Positions 46,901 through 62,000 of a stretch of DNA of 64,000 bases are shown here, piece after piece. The stretch comes from Trebouxia sp. TZW2008. Its lineage: Eukaryota; Chlorophyta; Trebouxiophyceae; Trebouxiales; Trebouxiaceae. Position numbers and translations under genes: made by a program. The notes under the pieces are model-generated. The model searched no databases, was not told the DNA's origin, and saw only the letters and a program-made list of their open reading frames with translations. The number at the start of each line of letters is the position of its first letter. Positions within the stretch are counted from its first letter, which is position 1. Location: the NCBI GenBank assembly GCA_002118135.1, contig BDIU01000124.1:62001-126000 (forward strand), read 5' to 3'.

Positions 46901-48444
46901 CAATAAAAAAGGAACATTTGCTGTCAACCTGTGGTTGGTCACAGGAAGTCCGATGAGCCTATCAGGCTTCAGGTTTCGGACCCAGACTATAAATGTAATT
47001 GATTGATTGGTTGCTTTAATGGTCTTCAATGTCATCTTTCACCAAGGCCTAGTAACATACTGCAGGGGCTGGACAGACAGGGCTGGGGGCAGCAGCGCTG
47101 CCAGGCAGTGCTGTGAAGCTCACAGGAGCCAGGAACAGAGAGCCAGGCACCCCCTTCACACCTGAACCTCACCCCCAGGCAGGCTTTACTACTCTCTGTT
47201 TGCTTGCCTGGCACAATGCCCTGTCCAAGAATGCAAATGGACAGTCACATCACTGTTAATTATCATGATATCGATCATGAAGCTCACAATGTATTCAACT
47301 TCCTAGAAAAATCCTCTTGATAGTAATGACTGTGACGACAGTGATTAGCAAGATAGGAAGGTGATAGCAAAAGTAAGGACCATTGGCAACACATTGAACA
47401 GCAAATGAAGCTGTCTATATCACCATGTGAGATGTGTGGTAAAAGTGATGATTTGCTAAGCTGTACACATCCTAGCATTGCCTGGGGCCAATATATTGTT
47501 GCCATGCAAAATTTACATGTTTACTGCCCCAGAAGCATTAGGCACAAAGACATTCAAACAGTGAACGAGTGCGAAATGTGAATGGATTTTTGCAGGGTGA
47601 AGATGCGTTGACATTGAAAGCTGAGCCACACACAGTAGCACCTTCTAGCAGAAAGAAGCAGCGCTCCATTCACGACTTCTTCATGTCACCACCAGTTCTG
47701 CCATCTGCCAAGCGGCTCAAGAAGCAGCCTCAAGTCACCGTCAGCGCTCACACTTCAGCCACTCCTAATGCTCAGCACTCAGCTCCTCAGCACTCCGCCA
47801 CCCACCATTCAGCTGCTCAGCGCTCAGCTGCCCATGAGTCTGAGTCTGAGCAAGCTGCCTCAGCTTCTCATGACTCAACTATGCAGGACTCATCTGCTCA
47901 GCCATCAGACGCTCACACCTGCTACTCATGCGTTCAAAACCCTGGAACTCAAGACAGAGCTGCTCAGAGCGCAGCAGCTCAGGACTCAGATGCTCTTGGT
48001 GTCTCACACCATGCTGCAGCTGGGCCTGCCTCAACACAGTGGGGAGATGAGAACCAGCCTCCAGTGCGTGAGCCATCTGGTGATGTTAGGCCGTTAGCAG
48101 ACAAGTCATGTGCACCAAGCCAGCAGCAGCCCAGGTGTCATTTGTCCGAGCGCAACGGAATTTCACCAGGTTGCCTACAAGCATCATCAGGGGCGAAGTG
48201 CAGTCAGCAGCTGTGTCAGCATGCAAGTCTGCGTCTTGGCAAAAGCCGAGGATACCAACCAGCATTGCTGCAGCATGAGGCGCAAGTAACAGTAGCAGCT
48301 ATCAGCGTGACATGTCAGATGCCTAGGATATTTGCAGCAAAGTCAGATGAGGATGGGACAAGGCATGGGGCGCAGATGAATGATGACATCTCAAAGGAGA
48401 ACCAGCAACCCTCAGCAATGACCTCTGTGTCAATCCCTGCATGA
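37995..48444 (+). CDS. CDT2: CDT2/DTL, WD40 substrate receptor of CRL4 ubiquitin ligase, with C-terminal PIP box
   Basis: Exons joined in phase: about 38013-38117 (VGTPPFAIEYSQ), 39158-39319 (KYLAVADEEGYVSILDT, WLAHHNAIFDVTW), 39919-40069 (LTASGDQTLALWD), 41412-41569 (RDGALMVWDSREVARW), 42175-42241, 42722-42849 (GDGMVKFWDLRKTDKPSW), 43283-43364, 44153-44340 (SPDGTHILSGSSDKNAYIWQ), 44820-44993 (GHEREVTAVAWCPTDPHSIA) and 46174-46345, then a long last exon from about 47587 to the TGA at 48444. The blade order matches CDT2, which brings PCNA-bound substrates such as CDT1 to CUL4-DDB1. The last exon has KKQRSIHDFF, a canonical QxxIxxFF PIP box, then a Ser/His/Gln/Ala-rich tail. The start codon is not found. 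The last junction is uncertain (phase 0 via GAG|GTTCAG fits best). At least five ghost-exon arrays fill its introns. Confidence 0.88.
38602..39425 (+). repeat. CDT2 exon copies, about five, period about 185 bp
   Basis: Acceptor-plus-exon units start at about 38612, 38792, 38972 and 39158, with a partial unit near 39330. Only the unit at 39158 encodes a complete WD40 segment ending in a GTATTG donor. Copies 2 and 3 share the same small deletion and frameshift (HNEEHTRTVAG), so one was copied from the other after decay. Copy 1 is the most diverged (NNKKYLAVADEEGHIKMLDT). The partial unit is donor-side and lies 3' of the intact exon. Confidence 0.88.
39605..39768 (+). repeat. Two ghost copies of the CDT2 exon at 39919
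   Basis: The intact exon start (GCTGCAG acceptor, then KDSQMLTASGDQ) recurs at about 39713 (GCTGCTGCAG then KDSQMLTAS, followed by TGA) and, more diverged, at about 39617. Confidence 0.75.
40340..41900 (+). repeat. Array of about ten copies around the CDT2 exon at 41412
   Basis: Seven acceptor-side copies of GARDGALMVWDSREVARWDA precede the intact exon, at about 40345, 40545, 40687, 40785, 40952, 41098 and 41236. Two donor-side copies (MVMEDAHKYVSCAIESARKR) follow at about 41630 and 41795. Identity ranges from near-perfect (41236) to barely recognisable (40785). Only 41412-41569 has both splice sites and an open frame. Confidence 0.88.
44390..44540 (+). repeat. Donor-side ghost copies of the CDT2 exon ending at 44340
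   Basis: The exon end coding NAYIWQ with its GTACAC donor recurs as GCTTACATCTGGCAAGCAGA at 44410 and, more changed, as GTATCAGGCAGGTAGACCTG at about 44508. Both lie 3' of the intact exon. Confidence 0.65.
45210..46170 (+). repeat. Degenerate tandem array upstream of the CDT2 exon at 46174
   Basis: Units of about 80-130 bp share a pattern: AGTCACTCAGCTGTCTGTGC, then TACAG and a GAGGCAACTGTCACTGCAGA-like exon start. They echo the functional acceptor and exon start at 46174 (GAGACAACCGTCAGTACAGA). I count at least seven variants, near 45230, 45320, 45400, 45475, 45560, 45640 and 45720, and one more near 46000. Confidence 0.75.
46370..47586. other. Last large CDT2 intron
   Basis: No coding signal. 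It holds an ATT microsatellite (46717-46730) and an ATTG-rich stretch near 46998-47010. The minus-strand frame at 46709-47035 resembles no family I know and may be mobile-element debris. Confidence 0.5.
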
Positions 48445-49051
48445 GCCTGATCACTGTAATGTTGGTTTGTGAGGTCGACTTGCTGAGGTTTTTCTGAAAA
48501 GTGCTTGTCATGCTTAGGTCAGAATCGTCACTGTCTGTACATTTCATTTCGTTCTCTCTCAGATTTGTAGATGTTGAGTAACACCACCTCCGCCACCAGC
48601 AGCAGCAAGTGTACAATGATCGTGCACGAATGAACGGAAATACTGTGTGTACTTCAGCATCTGTCAACTTTGCATTCAAAATGTGAAAGGTGTAAAACTT
48701 TCAGCTTCTACCTCAACTGCTCAAGTTATGCTACGAGGAAGAGGAGCTCATGCTTCGCCATATACATTTCGTGGAAAGTTTGACCTTGCTGCGAGACTGC
48801 ATGTCGCAAATGATATTCAAGTTCCAACTAGTACCATAAGCTGCGTCGCGCGCAACAAGGGTGCTCCCAGGCTTTTACATTAGCTGATCAACTCAAGTGT
48901 GCGCACTGCATAAATACGCTTGGGGCATCGGGCGCCTTGAGTAGGGGCGTGCTATATTCAGAGTCGTAGAGCCATGATTAGCCTGGTCGATACAGGACAA
49001 ACATCGGCTGCGCAATAGCACCAGTAGCTGGGGCAGACGGCAGACACCAGC
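48445..49051. other. Intergenic region between CDT2 and WDR5
   Basis: It holds the CDT2 3' end and the WDR5 promoter. No gene or clear signal is seen. Confidence 0.6.
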
Positions 49052-52727
<3,676 letters not shown>

Positions 52728-53786
52728 CTGTGTCGTATCAAGCCTGCTCCCAGTTGGCAATGTCGATGTGCCTGCCCAAAGCCTCCACAACTACACAGCT
52801 GAAGCCAAGTCAGCAACGCAAGCAATTGCTGGGCAGCACACAACATGTTGATCCAAAGCTGCGACGGAAAACAACAGTGCACAGCGGCTCTACAGTCTGG
52901 CGTCAGTCTCAACAGTTCCTCTCAGCACTAGTCCCTGGGCAAGGGCACACTTCTAGCAGCCCTTTGGGCCAGCTCTGTGGGTCAACCACTCAGTGATGCA
53001 GCATGCGTGTGGTGGCGACCTCATACAGACAAAGTTTGTGTGTTGGCACCACGGCAATGAACGTCACAAGCATGCTTGTTGTGTTGTGTATGAAATTGAA
53101 TGCAGTATTGCCATGTTTGTAATGGCTTCCTGCATATGGCATACCATACGGCATACCATACTGCCATACTTGCTGGCAGTGCAGTACGCAGGCGTTGCTG
53201 AAACTATCATTGCCTTCAGTCTTCAAGGCTTGTCTGGATGCTTTTGATCGTCTTGGCCGAGCATTCTGCGAACACAATATGCTCAAAACATATCATGGAT
53301 TGCCCAATCTTTCGAGATTCGTACTGCTTTTGAGTATCTTGCTAGGTCCGAGCATTGCAGTGATCATCCTGTACGAGTTTTTCGAGGGCTCGCTGACTTA
53401 CGATGATCGCGTATTTGATATTCATCTGCATATGCATGCATGTGTCACGTGGGAGACACATGGATGCAAATGGCTTCTCACATGCGCAGCACATAACAAA
53501 CTTTCAAACGCAAAAATCTTTCCGTGGCCTCTCGAGCGGGGAGCGTGTGCTGCGGAATAAATGTGCCACACAATGTGCCTTTGCAGCTTGAATAAGTTGA
53601 GCTTGTCGCATCGGCAGTATTCACGCGCGCAGTCGGCATACGTGCATCACCTTCTTGCTTGTCGGGGGTCGTCGTCACAGCCCACCACTTGGCGCGGCTG
53701 TTTTGCATGCACGACTTCAACATCTTACTCAGCAGTGAGATGTCAGGTCACCAGGTTTGACGACAGCTCCCAAATCTGCAGCAGCT
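52728..53786. other. Region between WDR5 and the CDK inhibitor, with a small membrane-protein frame
   Basis: An ATG at 53279 opens a frame with one strong hydrophobic helix (RFVLLLSILLGPSIAVIILY) followed by EFFEGSLTYDDR and a possible GTATTT donor at 53410. This may be the first exon of a small membrane protein, but no partner exon is identified. Palindromic GCATACCATACGGCATACCA near 53144-53163 is a local repeat. Confidence 0.35.
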
Positions 53787-54329
53787 ATGCTCAGGCCAGA
53801 CATGGACGGCAGAAGTACAAATTATTCGCATGGGAGTCCAGTCCACGACATCCCTGGCGCAGATACCTCCGCAGCTGAGCCGATTGTACCGAAAGACTCA
53901 CCACTCGCATCGGCTTCTGCAGCTGCAGGAGAAGAGCCACGTCAAAAGGCTCTGCCCACGCTACAAGACCCAACATCAGCTGCAGCCAGCTCTCGGGGCC
54001 ATCCTCCTCAGCAGCAAATGCAGCTCGACGCCAGTCTGACTGCAGACCAGCAGGGTTCTGCACGCGCTTTCCTCGGAGATGTACCCTCGAGGTCGCAGCT
54101 GGACGACATGTTCCGCAAGGAGCGTCTTGAAGTACGGTAGTCCCCCACTTGCTGCTGAGTCATGTGTCTCGCAACGTTACCAGTCCGCTGCCAACGTATC
54201 TGAGCTCTGTTTCCAACGAGCCATCCTCGTTGCTTGCAGGGCGAGCGGGAGTTCAAAAGAAAATGGAATTTCGACGCTGAAAAAGATCAGCCTGTTCAGG
54301 GTCAATGGAAGTGGAAACCCATGGGCTGA
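53787..54329 (+). CDS. KRP: Kip/KRP-type cyclin-dependent kinase inhibitor
   Basis: Two exons, 53787-54131 and 54240-54329, join in phase 0 (GAA|GTACGG donor, GCTTGCAG acceptor) to give 144 residues. The C-terminal part is the CDI domain of p27/KRP: ARAFLGDVPSRSQLDDMFRK (cyclin-binding, RxLFG-like), then EREFKRKWNFDAEKD and QPVQGQWKWKPMG (CDK-binding). The KWNFD core is shared with animal p27. Such proteins bind and block cyclin-CDK. The N-terminal 85 residues are Ser/Pro/Ala-rich and likely disordered, with SP sites (GSPVHD, KDSPLAS). I see no PIP degron, so there is no sign that it is a CDT2 target. The ATG at 53787 is the first in frame; a frame extends slightly upstream without ATG. An AATAAA lies 207 bp after the stop. 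Confidence 0.85.
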
Positions 54330-54535
54330 CTTGCTCACTGCTGTGCACAGCTTGACACTTGACACAAATGACTTCAGAACTCCATGTGCTTCAGCCATTC
54401 TTTTTGTTTGGGCCGCCCGTTGAAATCTTGCCAAAGAACCAGAAATGTGGCCAGCCTATATAAGTCCTCTGGATGCTACAGCACCACTTCTGCTTGTGTC
54501 AAATGCTTACTGGCCCATTCCTGATATTGGCTCTG

Positions 54536-54541
54536 AATAAA
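54536..54541 (+). terminator. Probable polyadenylation signal of the KRP gene
   Basis: AATAAA lies 207 bp downstream of the stop codon at 54329, followed by a TGTG-rich stretch (GTGGAAGGTGTGCTG). Confidence 0.5.
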
Positions 54542-56070
54542 TGTGGAAGGTGTGCTGAGGATGTTGTACGGTTACAACTGTGGAGTCTGGGGACTGTGAA
54601 CATGAAGCATTGGACATGAGCAATGATGTACACCATTTGTGCAACTCAGCCTCAGCTTTCTTCTGTCTGTTGTACATCACTCAGAACAAGCCTTTTGCTT
54701 TCAGCTTTGAACTCAGGTCCTATGTATGTCAGAGCTTTGCTGTGATTTTTGCTGGTTTAATGAGCTGCAGGTTCACAATTCAAGACCACCGCAAGGTTTA
54801 GAGGGCAATCTGCAAACTCGGTTCCGACGTCATCAAACACAGCTTGATTTGTATGAGTGGCAGGTCTGAACCAGTTTGGCAAAGCTTTGAAAAGTTTTCA
54901 ACGCAGTTTCTCCCTGGCATTACATTATATCTGATCTGGGTTACCTGATTAACAAGCACATCTTCTGATTTTCCCTCTGAGTCGGTCTTGAGTTCAGACT
55001 CTCACACTTGTGAACATATTCTGTGCAAACAGCATCCAATCAACATTTTGGACACAACCCTGTCTTGCAGTTTTAGACTTGCAATGTGGCGTTGGTGTGT
55101 ACGTAGCGCCAAACGGCAATTGACAGGACTTTAAGATCGGCAAAATCTCATTTCGAGCTTAAAGCTTTTTTCTGTTCAGTTCTGCATGCTGAGATATTGT
55201 GATCACCTGGCCTTGGCACCACAGCACAAAGAAGATGTGGTGCCCTTCTAAATCAGTCTGTTCAGGAGAATCTGGATACACCTTTGCCTTTGTTATGCAA
55301 ACAAGCTAGGCAAACGGAACAGAATTTCAGATCAAACACAGACTTGAGTGAAGGTCTTGTTCATGATGTAACTGAAATCTGTCTTGAAAAACACACACTT
55401 GTCTGCCTTGCCATACATGAGCAAGGCAGACAAGACTCAACGCTTGCATGGAGCATGGCTGAAAGCTATTGGTAATTGAACATCGCTGTCGAGGCGGCGG
55501 CAGCTGCCAACAGCACCCCGTGCAACTGTTCAACAGGGCTCATGTTGATTTGTGTGTTTGTTTTGACTCATCATTGTTGCATGGCAGCTCAGGGAGTTGC
55601 TGATCTGGCAGGTGCAGCTTTTGCAGGGCTCATTTCAGCTGTCTGTGCATTGGCGATGCTGTTACGCATTGAGGGGCAGCGTTTCTGAGCATCCAGTTGT
55701 CTCTGTAGATGCTCCTGCAAAGCAACGCAGACTTAAACCCTCAGCAGACAAATTGACGGTAAGAGCTCATTGATTGAATGATTATATGACCAACCTCAAT
55801 GCCGTGCCTGCGCAAACACAAGGTCCATAAGAGGCATGTACGACTGCTTTTTTCCCCCTGTTAACATAATATGTGGGCTGAGCAGGCTCAGCAGGCCCAA
55901 CTAGGTACGCACAGAAGCAATCAATTGTCTCCAACCAGTTTGCTCATGACTGCTTTTGCAGAGTCAAAATGCCCAGTATTGGGCCTGCTGAGCTGAACAA
56001 ATTAACAGTCTGGCCACAAATGACAGAAAAGTTGGCCAACACAAGGCATGTCGCTACATGCAGCCAGAAG
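54542..56070. other. Region between KRP and the coiled-coil gene
   Basis: No firm gene. A frame ending at 55688 (GVADLAGAAFAGLISAVCAL, a hydrophobic helix) follows a TGGCAGCTCAG acceptor-like site and might be the last exon of a small membrane protein. Other frames here have no support. The 3' end of the minus-strand coiled-coil gene may extend into the right edge. Confidence 0.35.
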
Positions 56071-56079
56071 GTGGGAGTT

Positions 56080-59000
56080 GGCATCCGACCTGAACCTGGT
56101 GGCTGGCTTGCAGGTTCCTCTCCACGTGCTTCACCTTCTCACGCAGCCTCTCACTTTCCCCCTGCAGATACCTTACCTGCAACAGTACTGAGAAGCTCAA
56201 AAAGGCAACATACCTAAAGATTGCTAGATTATTGTACTCATCTACAACACAACAGGTTTGGCTGCAACATACGGTTAGCAACTTGAGGCACTGTCGCTGA
56301 CTTTGTCTCGGAACCAAAGTGCAAATTATGCACAAATGCAGCCTATCGCAGAGGGCTGTTGTGGTGCATTTCTAGCCAAACATGCTGTCATTTTGCGTAC
56401 ATGGCATCATGCTTGCGACATTTGGCAAGAGCATACATTGTGCGCTGCATCCATGCATATCCAACAGTGCTTCACCAAAGCAGCTGATCACCTGCAGGCT
56501 ACAGAATACTCAGAACTAATGTGCTATGCAAAGCAATGTTCACACTTCACAGTAAAGAAGGCGTCATGCAGCATGCGCTGGGGAAGGAGGAGATGGAGGC
56601 CTCAGAGATTGGTGGGGCTGGGCTTGATTGGGGAAACAAAAAGCCTTCGGGGATAATAATGGGTGCACAATGGGAGTTTGTGGGAAAGTTGTCCCCTGAA
56701 GCTGCAAGACTGGACTTTTGTTGCATCTGGCTTATCAATCAATCAATCAATCAATCATGGCAACTGACCATCCTGCATCATATGGAATGCTACAGCAATG
56801 TCTCGCGCGCAAGTAATGAGCAACTGAACATGTCAGTAGTTGCTATTGCTGTACTCATGTTCGACCAGCTGCTGTTTGCAGCTCACCTCTTCAAGATGAA
56901 GAGCAACAGGAACCACTCCCTCGTCCTTGCTACCATTCACCACTTCCCTGGCAGCTGCTCTGGCAGCTACTGCGCTGGTCCTAGTCAGCTCGTCAGTCAG
57001 CACTACAGCCTCTGTCTCCAGCTCCTTACACCTTTCTTGACTTGCCTGAAGAGCAGACAAAACACATGATCAGCATTCACATGAGAAAGCACACGAGCAC
57101 CAACAAGACATGAACAGCGACCACATGCACTGTGGCGACGTGACAATGCATATGCACAGCGACTTCTGGTGAGCTCATCTGTCAGCAAATGGCCATTCTT
57201 ATGTCCTTGCACTGCTGCTGACTTGCCTGAAGAGCAGACAAAGCACACGATCAGCAACCAAAGACAACATACAAATGCTGCGCCATATCAACTGGCCACT
57301 ATGCTGATTCTGGTGAGCTCATAAGTCAGGACTACAGTCTCTATTCCCAGCTCCTTACACCGCTCTTGACTTGCCTGTAAGGCAGACAAACCATGTCAAG
57401 TCCATCCCAGGCAAACAAGTTGATACCAGTCCAGGCAAAGCATGAATATGATAGTCATTGTTTGACCTGAAAGGCGACCTTTCAGCAACAGACCATATGC
57501 ATCATGGTATGCCCAGCTTGTATTCTATTACAGTATTAGAATGCTGCATGTATCCAGACCAAGAGCATGCACAGTCAGCCACGATTGGAAAGCAAACAAC
57601 TGCTTTGTTTTGCAGCCAAGCGTCAACTTACCTTGAAATCTGTTAACAGGACAGCCAGCTTGTGGTCTGTATAAGCCACCCTCTGATCAGCAGCAGCAAT
57701 CTGGGCTGTGAGGCTTGCTGCGTCTGCCTTGTGTTGCCTGTCCACTGCCAGCAGAGTGCCCTCCCTATCCTTGGCCTCTGACAACTGTCTGTTCAGATCC
57801 AGAATGCTGTTTTGCAGCTCCTACAAATGGTATCATGATTGTAAGTGCAGCGGCACTCATCAGCAGCAACCTGGGCTGTGAAGCTTGCATCTTCTGCCTT
57901 GTGCTGCCTGTCTACTGCCAACGGAGTGTTCTCCCTGTCCTTGGCCTCTTATAACTGCCAGATCAAGGATCCTGTTCTGCAACTCCTGCATTGAGATCGT
58001 CACCCAACTCATCAGTTCATCTCTGCTGGAGTATATGGAGTGCAAGGTGTTCAGATGTAAAGTGCTGCCTGTCCAGTGCCAGCAGGGTGCCTTTCCTGTC
58101 CTCCGCCTCAGCCAACTGCCAGTTAGATCCAGAATGATATTTTGCTCTAAGCAGCAGCAAGATCATCAGCGTGTCAGCAGTCAGCAGCAACAATTTCAAA
58201 TGTGAGGCTTGCAGCATCTGTCTTGTCCTGCCTATCTACTGCCAGCAGAGTGCCTTCCCTGTCCTTGCTTCCATCAGCTGTTGCGTGAGGTCCAGAAGCT
58301 TGTTTCATGAACAATACAGATAGCCTTGAGCAACGCCAGCAAGTTGACAGGCTATGGAAATGCACTTCAGATTCAGAATGCTGATTTATCATTCCTTTAG
58401 AATGCACGCAAAGTCAGCAAACTCTGTTGCACTGTAACCTTCATCATGCAGGAGTCGAGCATATTGCAGGCCAATGCATCTTTCAATTCCATTGCAGCTC
58501 AGCAGCATGCTGGCGACTCTGTGTAAGTACATGAAGCATTGGACAAGATGCGCAATTGCAAAGCAGACTAGAGTGCTCAGCCTTGCACAACAAATGCCTA
58601 GTACAGTAACATCAATGGATAAGGACACTCGATGTAAGGACATCCTTATTGTAAGGACCATGCAGCTATGAATCAAGCACTGCATTCTGACCACAGTGTC
58701 ATTTTTGAGTAAGGACATTTTGATGTAAGGATATTTCCCTGTTAAGCAATGCAGTTATGATAAAGAGAGGTAACTGTATGCTGATGTGGCTGATTAGTCC
58801 GCTATCTTGGCCTGCCAGCAAAGCTGCGCACTCAGATAAGATGAGATAAGATAAGATAAGAACATTGTCAACAATGGCTTCTATATTGGTCTTGCCAGGA
58901 TATACAACAGACTCATAATGCTCCATCTGTGCTCTTTTGGCCAGTTCCTCTGATTCATCTCATAAAGTCTAAACCGCAGAGTTCCAAAGCTGTTTGTTGA

Positions 59001-62000
59001 GGGGTTCACCTTGCTGTGCAGTTCAGTTTGGCAAACCTGCTCCACTTCCTTTGACATGCTGCTCACTGTCACCGTCAACATCTGCATGCTTTACCACCGT
59101 AAAAATGCTCTTGCTGTCAATTCCAGACTGAATTACCTTGTTATGCAGCTCAGTTTGGCGGGCCTGCTCCACTTCTTTGGCAGCGCTGTCCAGCTGCTTG
59201 TCCTTGGCCCGCAGATGGCTATAACACGCCTTGTTATCTTTGCTGAGCGCTGCATTCTCGCCCTTCAAGCTCCTGACCTCTGCCTCCAGACTTGCTACTT
59301 GGGCAGAGAACTTCGCATCCTGCACCGACAAGGAGACAAGTAAGTACTCATGAGCTGAAGCAAAATGGACTCTGCCTTACTTTTGCCCTCCAGGCTTCTG
59401 ACCTCTGCACCATGAATAGACCCTTGCACAGAGATCTTGATTTCCTGCAAACATAGGCAGAATGAAGACACTCATACACATAAGTGCTGATGCCAGTAGC
59501 ATGCCTTCTTATCTTTGCTGAGCACTGCGTTCTCGCCCTTTTATATTTTGGGCAAAGGAGTGTCTGCAGACATTAAGCAATGCCGAAGTCAATGCGTATG
59601 GATAGGACTGCAGCAGCGTTTTTGCCCTTCAAGTTCCTGACTTCTACCTCCAGACGGACCACTTGCACAGAGAACTTGGAATCCTACAAGAGATGCAGTT
59701 GTGAAATTGCAGTTGCATTTGAGGAACACCAGTTTGCAGCGTTCTTTCCCTTCAGGCTTCTGCCTCTAGGCTGGTCAAGAACTTGGCGTCCTGCAAGAAC
59801 AACCTGGAAGTGCACGTATACTCAGGCTATGTACTGCCTTTGCCAAATCTACAAAAGTCTGGAACCACTGTGATAATGTCAAGCATAACGTCACACTTGT
59901 ACTCCACTTGTTGACTGAATCATCAAGATGTGCTGCCCTTGGGTGTGACTGCTGCCACAATGAGCAGTGAACGCCATCTTCATGTCTGACTGCAATTGGC
60001 TGGCTGCAATGGGGCTCACTTGTCTGCATCGCTCTGCGGTTTGCTGGATCCAATCAAGATGGCATCGACACAATCAAGGGCAAACATGATAATGCTGTAC
60101 CTTGGGCATATTGGCCAGCTTGTGTGTGAGCTTGTCTGCCTGCCGACCTGCCGCCTCAGCACTGCTCTGCGCCTTGCTGTGTGCCTCCTGGCTCAGCTTC
60201 AGTTCCTTTGTTGCCACTGCCACAGCCTCTGCAATCGTGCACAATTTCTGAGACAACTTCAACTGCAGAAGAACAAGTCGCCTCAGCGCTGCTCTGCGCC
60301 TTGCTGTGTGCCTCCTGGCTCAGCTTGAGCTCCTTACTTGCCGCTGCCTCAGCCTCTGCAATCATGCATTTGTTCTAAGGGCACTCTCATAAAACTAAAA
60401 TTTCTCAGCACTGCTCTGGGCCTTGCTGGGAGCCTCTGCAACCATGCACGCGTTCTGAGGCAATGTTGATTGCAGAAATCAGTTGTCTCAGCGCTGCTCT
60501 GCGCCTTGCTGTGTGCTTCATGGCTTAGCTTCAGCCCTTTGGTCGCCACTGCCACAGCCTCTGCAACCATGCACAGTGTCTGAGACAACTGCAACTGCAG
60601 GAAAAGCCAGTCGCCTCAGCACTGCTGTGGGTCTTGTTGTGAGTCTCCTGTCTCAGCTTTAGCTCCTTGGTTGCCACTGCCACAGCCTCTGCAATTGTGT
60701 ATATATGCATTTCATGTTGTTGGCTTGACGTGATGAGTGCCACACCCTCTGCAACAACAGTGTTCTGGTGTTGCTGCCAGCATATGGCGTATTGTTTAGA
60801 ACAGCCTCTGCAATTGTGGACATGTAAACTCCTTGCCATTGAAGTGTTATTCTGCAAAGCAGTGCCACGGCCTCTGCACCTATGGCCATGTGACCTATGC
60901 ACTTTGAAAAGTTGCTTGAGTGCAGAAGACTCGGTGCCCGACCGGCAAGGGCACTGTGTTGAGTTGTAACTACTCAGCTTGTAGCATCAATATGCATATG
61001 CACATCATTTGCAGAAATGGCCAGGAAGTGTTCAATCACTCAACTAAATACCAGCACAGAGAGAAAACTCAGGCAGCACTTGGGCTGAGCATCGTCAACG
61101 CACCTCAACTATTGCATAGATTAGTTTTAAACAACAGCCTTGACAATTGATTTCTGTTGCCGCATAAGGCAGCACTTGCAGATGACTGCCCAGAATTTGA
61201 TGTCCAATCACAACTGGCAACCAGGACATGCATTACTCACGTTCAGCTTTAACCGCTCTTTCATGCTGGCGGGCCAAGTCATCTGCTCCCTTGGCCAGCG
61301 CCTTGTCTTTTGTCAATACTGCTGCCCTAAGAGTTCGCACCTGCACACACATCAAAGAGACTGAAATTCGTTAAAAGCCTGGATGAGTTGTGGAACAAGG
61401 TAATGTGTGGAAGAGTACACAAATGCAAAGCAGTAGTGTTACATGTACAGAACAGTACACAAGACTGTTTGCTTTTAGAAAGACAGAACACCAACTGCTG
61501 CATAGGTGCTGGCCAAATGGTTGAAGATAGCACAGGACCAAACTGGTTGGAGACAGCTCATTGCTCCAGTGTGAACCTAGCTGGGCCTGCTGAGCCTGTG
61601 TAGCACACATTTAGCAGGAAAGTTCAATGAACAGGTCCTAGCCAGCAATGATGTCTGCGGCATCTTCGAGCTGATTCACCAGTGGGCCAGGTGGAGCATG
61701 ATATCAGTTCAGTGATCATGCGGCTAGATATGACAACTCAACACAAGGTCAAAGTTGCTTAGCAGGGTGGCCATTATGCATGGCCATAACTCACCTCTTC
61801 TTCAGTCTGAGCATGCTCCCTCTGCTTGGCTCGCAGCTCATTGCGAAGGTTGTTCAGCTCAAACTGCAGGCCGGAGCTCCCTGGAGCATCTTGACCGCTG
61901 CTGCTCAGTCTTAAACTGCTGCTCGCTCCAGCCTGACAGCAACATTGCAAAACTGTGAGACAAACTGGTGGCAACTTATGCACTGCTGTCTGTTGTGCGT

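Noticed and set aside
53787..54329. KRP as a PIP-degron substrate of the nearby CDT2
   Set aside because: No QxxxTDFF-like motif with a downstream basic residue is present in the predicted protein.
56521..57069. Plus-strand 182-residue frame
   Set aside because: It runs through an ATCA microsatellite and antisense to a coiled-coil exon with good heptads. Only its first part looks protein-like and may be mobile-element debris.
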